Shown: positions 1 through 12,339, counted from the first letter of the stretch. The stretch is 64,000 nucleotides of DNA from Eurosta solidaginis (GCF_040869045.1 NC_090323.1:152540426-152604425), one strand, 5' to 3'. Made by a program: numbers and translations. The notes: a model not told the origin generated them from the sequence alone.

Positions 1-506
1 TAAGCCGTACACAACTTGCACGCAAAGAAATCCGTTACATTGAAGTACTTTGGAAGCAAACTTTATTTTGTCATTGTTCAAGTCGTCGTGTCGAGTGTCA
101 CTTAATCTAGTTTTTCATACTTATTTATTTATCTCTTACATTTCACTTTTTGCTTTTGTATTACAGATTTTACCTATGTTGGTACGTTGTTGATTTTGTG
201 TGCGTGTGTTTGTTAAAATATGTGTACGTATGCATTTTTGTTCTAACTTCTGCATGACTTTTGTTATTTGCTTCATACATAAGAATGAGAATATGATTTT
301 ATATTGAAACTTTGGCCATTTTAATAAAAGTGGATCACCAACACATATTTTTGACTTTATTTATTTGTTCACATGCATTTACTTACTCACATATTAGATT
401 TTTGTAATGTCCGACACTACGTATACGTAACCAATGAAAATAAGCCCCAATACATCGATTAGTTTATTGCATTTTTGTCTCATTTATTTTTACAAGAATG
501 AGGGTT
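1..506. other. no gene recognised
   Basis: AT-rich sequence without a convincing reading frame or a repeat shared with the rest of the window. It ends where the antisense LOA-like LINE begins. Confidence 0.6.
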
Positions 507-1055
507 AGTTAGGCTACGTTGAATTGGCCGGTCCGTGGGGACCTTACATAGACTGAATGAGTCCATAATATCACCAGAAGTTTGCTTAACGGCCAAACTG
601 AAAACCCCTATCAGAAGCCAAGACTTATGTTATAAAATATATCCATCATCTTGGCAAATACTAGAAGTAAACATTGACGCGGCTGCAGTTTAAGCTATTT
701 TCCCCTACTTGAGTCACGGCTACCATTTGCGCCCAAAAACACTAAAGTGATCTAGCAGTTTGTAAGATTTGCTTATACATATCCGGATCTGCGTATACTG
801 GCTATTCTTTACTTTCGAAACATCGGTATACACTTGTATCGCCTCGTCCGCCATTTTAGTACCCTTGAGATAGCCTTTCACCTCTTCTGTGGCTCTAAGA
901 GACCCATCGAAGCGCAGGTGAGGAACAATGTAGTCTGTACGTCCAACACTTGATGTCGCTATACTACTATGGCCGTGTGCTCTGTGCCCAAACTGCCCCA
1001 AAGCATTGAGTCTCGTTGCAGTTGTTAACGCTATGTTCTTCGCCACCACAGCTAT

Positions 1056-1934
1056 ATGTGGAAGACGCAGATTGGTTTACAGTGCCGCCGTGTGTACACC
1101 GATGGTTCCAAAGTAGTGGAAGGAGTAGGGTCTGCGGTATACTGCGCTGATCTGGAAATAAGTAGATCCTACAGGCTGCCGGATTACTGTAGCGTTTTCC
1201 TAGCGGAAATATTAGCCGTAACCAAAGCAGTAGAAACCCTGGAAGAGAATAGCTTAAGCTGCAACCGTGTTAACTTTTATATTGACAGTCAAGCAGCAAT
1301 TAAGGCAATAATCTCGCATAGCACAGCATCTAAATGCGTGTTAGAGTGTAAGCAGTCTCTGGAGAGAATCGGGACAGGGAGAAGCATACATCTATATTGG
1401 GTTCCAGGGCATATGGGAATAGATGGGAATAAAAAAGCGGATGAACTAGCTAAAAAGGGCGCATCCCTTGAAGCTTGCTCCGTAGATGTCCCAATTAGAT
1501 TGGGCGAGACAAAGCGAAGGCGAGAGGTGCACATGATCGACCAAGCGGGAAAGGCGTGGGTTCAAGCGCGGGGCTGTAAAGTGTCGAAGATTATGTGTAG
1601 GTCTTACAACCTTAGACTAACACAGTTGCTCCTATCATTAAAAAGAGAAGACTGTAGACTCATGACGGGTATTCTGACTGGACACTGTCTTCTGGCGTCA
1701 CATGCCTTTAAACTAGGCTTGGTCAGTGATAGCAGATGTAAGAAGTGCGGGTTGGAGGAGGAAACGATCGAGCACGTTCTGTGCTCGTGCCCTGCACTTG
1801 CCAGGCTAAGACTCCAGCTATTAGGAGTGATACAGCTGTCAGATCTAGAAGCAGCAAGTGGCTTAAGTCCTAGGAAGCTTCTAGTATTTGCTAAGAGGAC
1901 GGAGTTATTTTATAACATAGGTCCTGGTTTTTGA
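1056..1934 (+). CDS. LINE ORF2 C-terminus: RNase H plus CCHC zinc knuckle
   Basis: An uninterrupted 292-residue frame. Residues about 13-133 form a ribonuclease H domain. The expected acidic residues are present: D16 in YTDGSK, E51 in LAEI, D77 in YIDSQ and D129 in GNKKAD, with H119 in VPGHMG. Residues 228-245 form a C-x2-C-x8-H-x4-C zinc knuckle, as seen at the C-terminus of LOA/R1/I-type LINEs. In a complete element this domain degrades the RNA of the RNA-DNA hybrid during retrotransposition. The first dozen codons come from the antisense older copy, so the ATG is fortuitous and the frame is really a 5'-truncated ORF2. Endonuclease and reverse transcriptase are absent, so the copy cannot move by itself. 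No promoter is visible. Confidence 0.8.
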   Translation: MWKTQIGLQCRRVYTDGSKVVEGVGSAVYCADLEISRSYRLPDYCSVFLAEILAVTKAVETLEENSLSCNRVNFYIDSQAAIKAIISHSTASKCVLECKQSLERIGTGRSIHLYWVPGHMGIDGNKKADELAKKGASLEACSVDVPIRLGETKRRREVHMIDQAGKAWVQARGCKVSKIMCRSYNLRLTQLLLSLKREDCRLMTGILTGHCLLASHAFKLGLVSDSRCKKCGLEEETIEHVLCSCPALARLRLQLLGVIQLSDLEAASGLSPRKLLVFAKRTELFYNIGPGF

Positions 1935-2032
1935 TAGGGTTTTTCAGTTTGGTCGTTAAAACAAACTTCTGGTAACACTGAGTCCGTAGGTGAGGTCCTC
2001 ATGGACCGGCCAGTTCAACCTACCTACCTACC
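1092..2032 (+). mobile_element. 5'-truncated LOA-like LINE inserted in an older copy
   Basis: This is the 3' end of an RNase H-bearing non-LTR retrotransposon. It starts inside the RNase H domain and ends in a 3' UTR finishing with a short CCTA-type repeat. The flanks are tgccgccgt (1083-1091) and tgccaccgt (2033-2041), a 9-bp target-site duplication with one mismatch. Loss of the 5' part fits incomplete target-primed reverse transcription. Removing this segment joins the antisense copy on both sides into one continuous homology. Confidence 0.85.
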
Positions 2033-2125
2033 TGCCACCGTCTAGGCTATTTTCAGGGTTCCCATTATGCTAAGTACTGTTAGCCTGCATACCCTTTTTA
2101 CTGTTTTGAGATACGTAGCTTCTTA

Positions 2126-2500
2126 AATAGTAAGGGGTTTTAAAAAATTTAACTTTTGTAAATAAGTAACCAGTTCTAAAAAAATTAAGAGGTTCTAAAA
2201 AAGTTGTGGGTTACACGAATACACATATCCGGTTCAAAAAAGTAGCCAGGGTTAAAAAAAATAGCATTTCCATAAAAGTAACCAGAAATTTATCTGTTTT
2301 CAAAATTTAACCAGCTTAAAAAATTATCAGGTTTAGAAAGGGTACACAGTTAAAAAGTTTCAAAAATCTTATCGGATAAAAAAATTTGCTCTTCCTCAGC
2401 GAGAGTACAGAGAATTCGCTAAGTCCAATGTGTATACATACAGGAGTACATCTTGAAAACAAATGTTTTTAAGTTTACAAAGCACGGCCAGGGGTTTAAG
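2126..2500. repeat. degenerate A-rich short-period repeat
   Basis: Loosely repeated blocks of the type 'ggttctaaaaaagt' and 'aaccag' occur between about 2130 and 2400. The units are too diverged for a clean period. No coding signal is seen. A related pattern follows the LOA-like fragment that ends near 9755. Confidence 0.4.
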
Positions 2501-2519
2501 TTAAACCAAAACAGAGGTA

Positions 2520-3060
2520 ACCGATAAGGTATTGATTTATTATCGGTTTATTATAGATAGCGAATTACTATCGTTCAGCTATCGGCTTCTTATTCATACA
2601 GTGTGTTATTGATTTTGTACTGAAGTTTTATCGGCATTTGTTTCATAACAAAGCGATGATTCGTAGAAAAGTAATCGTAACACTTCAGTAATACTCCGAT
2701 AACAAATCGATAACAAGCTCATAATAAATTGGTTTCACACGGATAACTTTTCAATAACTTTTCGATAGCTTTTGGCTAACCAAGCGATTACCTTCTGATA
2801 ACAAGTCGAGCACTTTTCGTTAAGACATTAGTAACAAATTAATAAGACTTTGGTGACAAATAGATAACGGTTCGATAACAAGCTGATCAATTTTAGATAA
2901 AATATCTTTCTAACTTTCCAATAACAAATCGATAACACGGCGATAAAAAATTTGGAGCACACTGATAACAAATCGATAAATTTTTGATACCATATCTGTA
3001 ACTTTTCGACAACAAACTGATAACTCTTTGAGAGTTCTATTATCATGTTCGTAATTAGTT
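2520..3060. repeat. degenerate CGATAAC minisatellite
   Basis: About 540 bp consist of diverged short units built on 'aacaaatcgataac' and 'cttttcgataac', roughly 11-15 bp each, with many substitutions. No reading frame is conserved. The same motif makes up 13750-14690, so this is a dispersed repeat type. Unit length is estimated by eye. Confidence 0.6.
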
Positions 3061-4429
3061 AGGTCTTTGAGAAATAGAGATCTCTAACCCGACCCACATA
3101 TTGACACGTAGTTCAACGTGCTGAGTCCGAATATGGGGCTCTGTAAGCTCTTACAGCGACAAAATTGAATTGCTAACTTGAGCTTGCAGTCTGAAGGGGT
3201 TTTTGGCAAATTACTTGAAATTAATATTACAGATAAATAGACGAAAACATTCCAAATACATTTAAAGAGTCGAAAGTACTGACCACTTATTTGTGTGTCA
3301 GTATAATTAATGGCGATGCACCAAAATTTAAAAAATCACAATTAAATTTGCTTATAATCAAAAGCTCTTCTATCTGTTTTGCAAAACAAACCATACAATT
3401 TGAAAGTTTATTTTAATTTAAAAGGCATTTGATTTTAAAACCATATATTACTTTAATCGTGTAAACAGCAACAAATCTTAACATAAGGAACTGCAAAAAA
3501 CCACATCCAAATACTAAATTCAAATGCTCCCTATACTACCATACCACTCTAAAATATGACGTACTTACGAGAGCACATATCAAACACCATTAGATTTTAT
3601 ATAAAAATAGACAAATGTGAAAAAGGCGTGAGCTAATGAACCAAGGAAACACAGGTATTCCGACAGCGGCAACCAAAAGAATCTCAACAAAATGTAAAAA
3701 CAAAATGGAGCATGTTTCGAGAAAAGCCACATCAGAACTGTGGACAGGCAATAGGCTTTGGGGTAAGAGGAAAACGTTAAAAGTGAAAATCACAAACACA
3801 CAACAGAGACACAATAAGCAGTTGGATATGTTATGCAGATATTCGTATATAAGGTGAGATTTAAGAATTTCTGTACGAAATATATGTATATAAAACATGT
3901 TCATGGTATGAACTCAATAATGCAATAGTATTCACACATGTGATGGTATTCTATACTTACTCACACGTTCTGCCATTAACTCTTCGACTTTCTTCTTTAT
4001 ATTCATATCGTCTACCCGCATCCGAAGTTTCTTTCCTTACTTGCTTTTAGTTATCATTGAAATTCTATGCTTCGGTTGACTAGAAATTGTAAGCTATTTA
4101 GTATTTTTTTTTTAAATTTATGCATTGTTTATGCAAAATAACTGTGAGCAGCAAGGCAAGTGGAAACCACAACTTTCCCATAAGTATATGCACACATTTA
4201 TATCTAAAACAAGATTTACATAAATACATGCATAAGTGAAGTTGGAGTGCTCACGTAAAGTAGACTGGATTTTTAAGGATAATAGTAACCGATTTAGCGA
4301 CAAACATGTAAATGCGTTCAATACTACCCCGATACATTCACATGACTGGTAGGAGCGGAATGTTATATACCCAAGAGCAAGTTGAAGTGGACTGCTTGAA
4401 GTAGTGATAGCATTCCCTATTTAAAAACT
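3061..4429. other. no gene recognised
   Basis: AT-rich DNA. Short open frames on both strands (3590-3904, 3636-3857, 4118-4321) have no recognisable domain or codon pattern, and I treat them as chance. Confidence 0.5.
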
Positions 4430-4965
4430 TTAGAAAAAAAAACATGAAAACAAAACGCAAAACAAAAATAATCTTGAAAGCGGGACAATAATACTGCAAT
4501 TATCTATACGTGATTCCTGAAAGGATACACAAAAAAGTTCCGAAATGATACGCAGACGAAACCGAAATGTCAGCGAAAACAGTTCGGAAACAATCCTGAA
4601 AGAATCCAAAATGAAACCTAAAAGATGACACAATTAATTGGAAATATTGTAACGACTTTTAAGGATTCTTGATTATTCTTGCCTTCTGTTAATGAATAAC
4701 TCAAGTCTTCGTTATATCAAAATGTTCTTTATTTAAAACAGTACTATTTTAGTAGTACTTCACAATTGAAATTATTCGCTCACTTCACTCACACTGTTTT
4801 AAAATCAAAGAGGTTTACTCTTTCCCAGACAGTGCTGCTCATATACTCTCAGTTGCCTCCTTCTAATTTTCTCGAATATTTCTTAAAAGGTTGCGATATC
4901 ATCCCAAAATATATCTCACTACGAACCAAACATAATTCCGATATGATCCCCAAACAGTAACATCT
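4430..4965. repeat. weak 'CCGAAATGATCC'-like repeat
   Basis: Around 4500-4640 and 4890-4960, phrases such as 'ttccgaaatgatac', 'aaccgaaatg' and 'attccgatatgatcc' recur. They resemble the large minisatellite at 37230-39770 but are fewer and more diverged. Confidence 0.4.
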
Positions 4966-4991
4966 GATTCATAAAATAATCCTGAGTAAAT

Positions 4992-5070
4992 CGGCCGCCA
5001 TGGTAGCGTGCTCCGTAGACCCTGTGTTCTAGTCCTGGAGAAAGCAACATCAATAGTGTAGAAAGAATTG
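4992..5070 (+). mobile_element. tRNA-derived SINE head
   Basis: This matches the first 80 bases or so of the SINE seen complete at 13069-13434. It has 'ggtagcgtgctcc' (A-box-like) followed by a degenerate 'gtgttctagtcctgg' in the B-box position, then 'aaagcaacatca'. The 3' body is missing. Confidence 0.6.
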
Positions 5071-6399
5071 AGAAGGCGCACGTCTCAAATTTGATTAGAA
5101 GCCCAACTTTAATCTCCATGGCAAGTGACGCCAAGTATTCATTATTTTTTGTCACAAAACTTTTTAAAAATTGCATAGATATTGAGATATATCAGCCAAA
5201 TACCAAATATCTAGATTTAACAGAAGTACAGTTTTAACGAATTAAAGAACAGTTCAGGGAGGCGGTGACACTACCCTTCTTTAATTTCGGTCTAGCATAC
5301 CTACTTTTTCCAAATTTCTAGACTATATCATTGGCCAAGGTTAAGTTTTTATAATTAACAATAAATAAAAATAAAGTTTTCCAAGGGTGCGTGTGACCCC
5401 TTAGTGGGTCCTTTTAGATTTTTTTCTTACTGTGTGCCTGTTTTTATTCAAATCCGCTCTGGCTCCATTACGTTCTAAGTTAGGGGTCTGCATTCCATTG
5501 TGCCCTCATTGCGTATCCTGAAGACCATTCACTTTAAATGTTTGGAGACCTATGGTCTTAACCCACAGTTGTTGTAATACTAAAGCACTATGCAATTGTT
5601 TCCACCTAATTTGCATAGATTCTTGACACATCCAATTAATTTATGTTTCCGTTGCTCTATCTGCACAGCTACTGCCACAAATTTAGGGGAATTTAGGGGA
5701 AGAAAAGGGGAGTTGTAACTACTCTCTCGCCGATTGACTCGTTTGTTTTTTTTTTTTTTTTGTGTGAAATATCGCATTTACTTCTAGCTTATCAATGAAG
5801 ATGTGTTTGTTTTTTGCACGTAGTCCCAAAAACTTCTTCAGAACACATTTAAAAAGTTGTATAACAGCTTCATACATTTAAAGGGAGATAGGCGAAAAAT
5901 CAATGCATTGAAGATATTTTTCATAGTTTTTGATGTTTGTTAAGTTCTATTACTAGAAAAAATTAATAGCCAGCATTGTTTTATTATCCGTACCGCCTGA
6001 AAGGACGAATACCTGTGCGTATACGTAACATTATTTTACATGGTGTAAAGAAGGCAAGTTGCATACATACAATAATTGTTACAAATATTGAAACTTTTGG
6101 GTGTTCTTTTCATTATTTTGGGAACGATGATAGCATCTATAAAAATTTCTTCCTCTACAACACAGCGGCTTGTTGTTCATATCATATCCAAAATCAGTTT
6201 TAATTTCACTCCGAAAAGTGTTAACACGGCACTTTATTTTTTTGAGTGTATATAAAAAGTTCGGCGTCATAAGTGAACTTAAATTTGGTTTGTTTCAGTT
6301 AAAAAACTTTTTAGTGTACTAATAATTAAAAAAAAAGCTAACACACTAAACCTTTCCAATATGCAAAAAGATAAGGCCAATGCATTGGCTTTGAAAATT
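5071..6399. other. no gene recognised
   Basis: AT-rich sequence. There are homopolymer T runs near 5745-5760 and a few short open frames without recognisable domains. Nothing else is supported. Confidence 0.5.
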
Positions 6400-6564
6400 A
6401 GTTATATGTGGGGTATTCCATCCCATTTCGACCAAATTTGAACCCGACCCCTTTAGAATTGGCCGAAAGTTTTTCTTCTTTTTCTAGCTTACGAAAGACC
6501 TTTTTCAGAAGTTTTTCAAATTTTTTCATCCAACTCAAAAAAAGTTATGAATTTAAAAAAAAAT

Positions 6565-6880
6565 ACCGTTTTTGTTTTCAAAATGCTATAACTTTTTCAA
6601 AAATTGACCGTTTGGGATCATTTTTTTTTTTAATTTGTTTTTAAATGTACTTTTCGGAATTCAAAAAAAATTTTAAAGTTTTTTTTTTTGTAATTTCTCA
6701 GTTTTTCGAAATTTTTCGAATTTCGCCCTTGTTTTTTTTTTAAAAAAAAACTTCAATCCATTCTGCAATCATCCCCACTAATCCCGGAGTGGGCCGTGAT
6801 TTTTTTTTTTTTTTTTTTGATTTATTTGATCCCAAACGGTCAACTTTGAAAAAGTTATAGCATTTTGAAAAAAACACCGT
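6565..6880. repeat. inverted repeat with T-rich spacer
   Basis: The left arm (about 6565-6621) and right arm (about 6828-6880) are inverted copies. The first contains 'gctataactttttcaaaa' then 'gaccgtttgggatca', the second its reverse complement. The spacer is A/T homopolymer-rich. It looks like a decayed foldback or MITE, and no coding content is present. Confidence 0.65.
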
Positions 6881-8837
6881 TTGAAATATATATTTTGGTG
6901 GCAGTCCCTGAGTTTGTGGAAAGTGTACTTGCTTGTTTTACGGAGATGCCAGGTCATACTCTGGGGCAAGCAACACGAAACATGATAATTTTCCAGAAAA
7001 ATTATTTGCTCATGGCAGTGTGAATCTATCCGAGGGTTCTTCGGTGATAATAAGCTACTGTAATTTTTCAAGATTTATTCGATTAATTTCAAGGGTCATT
7101 TGCTGTATCTCTAGAAATTATCGACTTAAAAAATATTAGAAAATGAACTTTTGAACAGAAAATTTCTTGATTTGCAGCGCTATCGGCTATAAGTTCAAAT
7201 ATTTTAAGCACTTACATCTATCTATCGAAATAAATGTATGTCGGCTTGTTGGATCGGATGTTTATATTTTTACGTTCTTTCCAAAATACTTTCAAGTGAA
7301 CAAGGACAAAATTTTACTTAAATTGTGTTTTGCATTTTAGCATGTAAAAACATTAGAACAAGTAGCTCAATTCACAGCAAAATACAACATAAAATACTTG
7401 ATTAAATGAATTTGTTTACACAAAATAATTTTTTAAGATAATGTTTGTTTTTTCTAAGATTCAAAGTTGCACATTCACATACACATACATAAGTACACGC
7501 ACAGTAAGAAATGTTCAATCTCTTCTAGTAAATGTTATAGATCCACATATACTGTGACTGTGACTGACGATTCGAAAACCCTCTATCTGAGAATATTTAT
7601 TAAAACATCCTATTTGAGAATTTGTTTCAAAAACGCTATATCATAATTCGGCTGAAAAACATTCTATCTCAGGACTTTTGCATAAAAGTCTTAGCCAATG
7701 CCAAAGTATATTCAATTTAAGCTCAGACAGAGTATTTTTATTGAGAGATATTGCGTTATGGCTTATGGTAAAGCCTGTACAGATAGTAGCCGTGCTCTTT
7801 TTTACATGTAACTGTATCCATATGCACTTCTACTTTATATGGACTGCACGCATGTAATTGTTGCACAGAAAATAGGTACTGCTAAATTTCAGTATGCATT
7901 ATACCCAGCTGCAATTGAAATGTGTCTCCATTTTATATCTATTTTATTCTCCACTTTTATGGCCGAAAAATGCGTGTGTCCACGATTCATTGCAACCGAT
8001 TCAGCAATAGCCTATATACTATGACCTTTAGGGCTACGTGTCTGTGCTATTAAGCACAACCCGTTCTGTAGCGAATTATTTAACCAATGCCACGAGTCTT
8101 CAATAATTGCCGCTAGATGGGTCTCCTAAACGTTACTTCAGTGATGATAATTGTTTTTTTTTTTACCCGAAAATGTAGATGTATATACATGTAAAAAATA
8201 AAACACGGCTTTTGTTTCATTCCAGATATATCCACATATCTCATGACTAAAACCACCAGTACTAAACTGATCACAAATTTCAAGTCTTTTTTCATCACAA
8301 TTTTTTGTTGGGTATGTATACTAACGTCTATAAAAGTGTTAAATGTTGACATTTTGTTTATATTGTTATTGTCATCTCTGCTCTTGTTTTGCCTTTCTGT
8401 AATGCGTTAACTGCCTTTTGGCTTATTCGTAATCTCTCAACAATTACGGTATCCGCTTACACTTACCTACTAACACAGCGTTAAGTTGTAAACTCGTCTA
8501 AACACATTTACGTGTGTTTGCAACTATACAAGTGTATATATATATTTATTTGTAATTTATTTTACAACTATTTGTCTAATAATGTGATTTTTGTAATTTG
8601 CTTGAGTGGTTTTACATGTCACATAAATTTTGTTATAAAAACAATAACAACACTTACTTTATCCTTTTTTTGCTTTCAGTTCCAAGTATTTGTAAACATA
8701 TATTTGTATACTTAAACGTACAGGAACCGAACAGAAAATGCCAGCTTTAAGTATATTAAAAATGGATTTGTCACTTTTAAATGACTGAAAAAATGTTCAG
8801 TTTCACGATATACAAATATATTCATATAAGTTATGTT
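6881..8837. other. no gene; weak 35-bp-type repeat at 7575-7685
   Basis: Mostly unstructured AT-rich DNA. Between about 7575 and 7685 the phrase 'ctatctgagaat' or a close variant recurs roughly every 35 bp. Short frames here (6933-7139, 7839-8024, 8512-8715) show no domain. Confidence 0.45.
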
Positions 8838-9755
8838 AGATTGAACTGGTCCATAGAATGAATGAACTTCGTCCTCTTTGTAAATACCAGAAGTTTTCTC
8901 GGGCCTATCTTAATTGCAGCTCGCCCTTTCGAAACCTTTGGTCACTAACGAGGCCTAAATTATAAGCATGTGACACCAGAAAGCAGTGTCCAGTTAGTAT
9001 GCTCATTGGGAGCCTTGAGTCTCCCCTCTTTAGAGATATGAGCAACTTTGTTAGTTTTTTACTGTAGAATTTCTACATGATCATAAAAATTTTGCAGCAC
9101 CGCGTTTCTGTCCACGCCTTTCCTTTTTAATGGATTATATGCAACTCCTGTCTCCTTCTGATTTCTCCCAAACGGATTGGAACCCCTACCGTGGTTTCAA
9201 CGAGTGCTGAACCCTATTTTGCTAACTCATCGGCCTTTTCGTTACCTTCTCTCTCTTTATTACTGGGAATCCAGTATAGATATATGGCTCGGCCTAAGCT
9301 AAGCTTTTCCAATGCTTCTTTGCATTCCAGGATACTTCTTGATAAAGTACTGTGTGAGATTATTGCTTTAATCGCAGCCTATCAATATATATATTGATGC
9401 GACTACAGCTTAAGCACGCTTTTTCCAGAATTTCCCCTTTCTTCATGACTACGCTTTCAGCCTGAAAGATACCGCAGTGATCTGTGCAGTCTCGACCCCT
9501 CCGTTAATTTGGAACCATCGGTTTACACGTAACGGCTCAACCGTGGCCCAAAGATCCCTTTCCAAGCTCAGGAACGGGCCCATATATAGTGTAGTGTTAT
9601 TACTATGGCCATACGGCGTATACTCAAGCTCCTCCGATGCCTTAAGCCTTTTTGCAGTTGCCGAACAGTTTCCAGGCCTTCCGTTATGCTAGTCATTGAT
9701 AACCTGCACACCCCCTTTATTTTTTTGGCATACGTCCTTTTTTGTGTAACCTGAA
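8838..9755 (-). mobile_element. decayed LOA-like LINE 3' fragment
   Basis: The minus strand aligns by eye to the RNase H/zinc-knuckle end and the RT C-terminus of the LINE at 25161-29979. The zinc-knuckle region lies near 8980-9060, RNase H near 9200-9370, and the linker to RT near 9460-9750. The 3' UTR is short and the frames are broken. The element is read from right to left. Confidence 0.7.
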
Positions 9756-10747
9756 GGGAAATAAGTAACGAGTATTACACATTTCTGGTTCCGAACTAGA
9801 CTCTAAGTGCCAAATATGTACTGGCTCGTTAGTAACTATATTTTTTCCAGTTATTAAATCAACAGTTAGAATTTTCATATTTAACATATATTTTAGATGA
9901 AGGCCACCAACACAAAAAATGATACCAGCTTTAAGGAGCTTCGACTATGTGTAAGCCTTATTTGCCACACTTTCCCACCGTCTCGTAACTATCGAAAATG
10001 GGGAGCCAAAGAAATAGTACCAAACAAGAATTATATCTCAGCTTTGCATTTTTACACTAGTTCGGAACTATCAAAAGAGTACTAATAAATAACTAGTTCC
10101 AAAGTGGAAATTTTTATCTAGTTCTAAACTAGAGAAAAGGTAATGCAGCGGGGACAGTTTCCATCGCCTAACACATCGCCATATTAAATTCGCCAGTATG
10201 TAAAAGAGATAGATGGTGAGCTATTAATGGTTCCGAATGCACTACAAGCGCACCAGCTTTGAACTAGAAAGTTTTCTATAAGTTGGCTGTCCTCTAAATT
10301 ATGACCCCATAGTAAAGTATGGACTTGACAGTTGCCATAAATACGCAATGAGAAAGTTTGGACGAGGGGCCCCACGTCCGATCTATTTCCCGCTTGCATG
10401 CATTAAGTGTCAGGGAGACTTTCTACCCAGTAAAATTCCTAGATATTTTGTGCTGTAATTTCTTATAGAGTTGAGATTGTCATTGTTTGCCCATTTCGAG
10501 ACATTGTTGAAAAATTGTTCTTTGCTAGGCTTAAATTGATTGGGCTACAAAACTGCTTACTCAGAATTTTCAAGTTTTTTCGGAAACGATTTTTAGATTG
10601 GTTTATATAGGTCCAGTTACAAAATTCATTGTACTCATTACTCGGCCTCACGTGTTTGCAGCTATATATCTCACTTCATTTTTATATTTTTGATTTCAGC
10701 TACATTGGCAAGCCTTCACTAAGTGAACTTATAATGTGGCGTATTGA
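9756..10747. other. no gene; weak 'ctagttccaaa' repeats
   Basis: Between about 9775 and 10130 the motif 'ctagttc' followed by 'aaact' or 'aaag' recurs irregularly, another degenerate short-period repeat. Positions 10140-10740 show no recognisable feature. Confidence 0.45.
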
Positions 10748-11110
10748 TAAAAAAAATGTAAGCTCGATAACCTCAGAAGAGATTTTAGGTCGAGCTTCTC
10801 TTCCAATTTGCGTCGTCCTCTCTTTAATTTTTCCTACAAATCAGCGGAAAGGGACCTAGTTCTTCTTACTTGTTTTATGCCGACTGCGAACGGCATCTGC
10901 AAGGCAGACGAGTTTTCACTGAGAGCTTTCCATGGCAAAAATACACTCGGAGTGCTCGCCAAATACCGCCGGGGCAACTCCGCTTATAAAATTTTCTTTT
11001 TACTGAAAAAACTTGTTTCTAACATTTTGATATTGCCTTGGTCGGGGCGTGAACCCAGGATCTTCGGTATGGTAGGCGCAGCACGCTATTATCGTACCGT
11101 GTCGGCCGCA
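10748..11110 (-). mobile_element. tRNA-derived SINE, full length
   Basis: The tRNA-like head is at the right end. On the minus strand it contains an A-box-like 'gtgctgcgcctacc' region and a B-box-like 'cctgggttcacgcccc'. A body about 270 bp long follows and matches 13069-13434 throughout, ending in an A/T-rich tail near 10748. Such SINEs are transcribed by RNA polymerase III and mobilised by a partner LINE. Overlapping open frames such as 10808-11125 are chance frames across the SINE. Confidence 0.75.
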
Positions 11111-11936
11111 ATTGTCAATGGGTAAATATTTTATTCAAATGGATTTAGTCGTTTTCGAGATCGTAATGGAGATATCAAGAAAATGCTATAATATCGTTAG
11201 GTGGCAACACTACTTAAAAATATTTTTTGTAAAATACGGCGTAAAATGCTTTTCGTTCGATACCCATATGCCTTCTATAAAGAGCAGTAAGCCATGCCGA
11301 TGCATTGATTATCTCTCATAATTGCTTACAAGAACTTTTGTTGGGGACTTATATATATATATATATTTGCACATGTCTGTTTAGTTGACTGAGGTAAAAT
11401 TGTACTGATAATGAAATATGATTTTATGCCGAAAAAGTAAATTAGTTCATGTCAAAGTTTTTATTCATGGAAAGTCATTTACTTTGATAAAAATCCTGAA
11501 CGACCTTTATCAGATTAAAGACAGCTTATTTTAATTTGTGTAAAACAAAGCAATAACAATTTATTGAGGTGCGACCGAAGGAGTTAACTGTGTAAATGCT
11601 TTAAGTAATTTTTTTTGTAAGTTCACGTTGAAAGTACACAACTAATTCATATTTCTTTTAGATCCAATTTATTTCAAAGCTACAGTTGAGCTCAGTTTAA
11701 ACTTTGACCGCTATTATTGGGTTAAATTACGAAGATTGCATGTTAAGTTAACAACTAATTCAAAAAGTTAACCTAACGGAGTATGTCAAATGTGTCGCAT
11801 ATTAAGAGAGGCATCCTTTTAGGTATTCACAGACTGGCAAATATTGGATTCAATATTTATTTATCTTGATATGACTCACTTAATCCCTATTTGCTAATCA
11901 CTAACCTCCCATAGCTCCCGCGGGTCACAGAGAACA
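11111..11936. other. no gene recognised
   Basis: AT-rich DNA containing an (AT)n run near 11350-11370. No coding or repeat signal is supported. Confidence 0.5.
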
Positions 11937-11938
11937 TA

Positions 11939-12335
11939 TGTGACCTGGAATGATGAAACGGCCCTATTGTGCGAAAATACCGTTCTTCACTTTTTGAGTG
12001 ATTCTTATCGGAAATTTAACGCTCCTTCCAATGGAACAAACCGCAGTTTTTTCGCATTTAAATACAAATCGGTCCACAAATACGATGAATTGAAATATTT
12101 CGATCCATGCGCCACCTATCGGAGTTTTTTCTTATTATTGCATTGTCATCAGGTTCTGAACTTTATTCCAAGTTTCAAGCTTGTAGCTTATGGGGAAGTT
12201 AGTTAAATTTTAATTACAAAATTCGTTCACAACGGCCAGCCGCTACACAGAGTCAAGCTAAACAAAAATTTTAAACGCGTTTTTCTCGAAAACTTGTTTT
12301 CGCACAATAGGGTCGTTTCATGATTCCAGGTCACA
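11939..12335. mobile_element. MITE with ~40-bp terminal inverted repeats and TA duplication
   Basis: The 397-bp element begins tgtgacctggaat and ends with the inverted copy attccaggtcaca. Inverted homology extends for about 40 bp up to 'tgtgcgaaaa' with few mismatches. Both ends are flanked by TA (11937-11938 and 12336-12337), the duplication made by Tc1/mariner-superfamily transposases. The interior has an 88-residue open frame (11940-12206) without a transposase signature, so it is a non-autonomous element. Confidence 0.8.
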
Positions 12336-12339
12336 TATG

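Larger units (their letters stand above)
507..2125 (-). mobile_element. old LOA-like LINE 3' fragment, interrupted by a younger copy
   Basis: The minus strand carries a non-LTR retrotransposon of the same family as 25161-29979. The 3' UTR lies near 507-650, then comes an internal deletion. Positions 720-1049 encode the linker between reverse transcriptase and RNase H, including the start of the RNase H domain. Homology runs to about 1091, stops, and resumes at 2033-2125 with the adjacent upstream part of the element (RT C-terminus). The intervening 1092-2032 is another copy in the opposite orientation, flanked by a 9-bp direct repeat. Reading frames are broken, so this is a fossil. Confidence 0.8.

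Noticed and set aside
507..2032. Twin-priming inversion of a single LINE
   Set aside because: The inverted part has its own 3' UTR and resumes after the plus-strand copy, with a 9-bp duplication. This fits a nested insertion.
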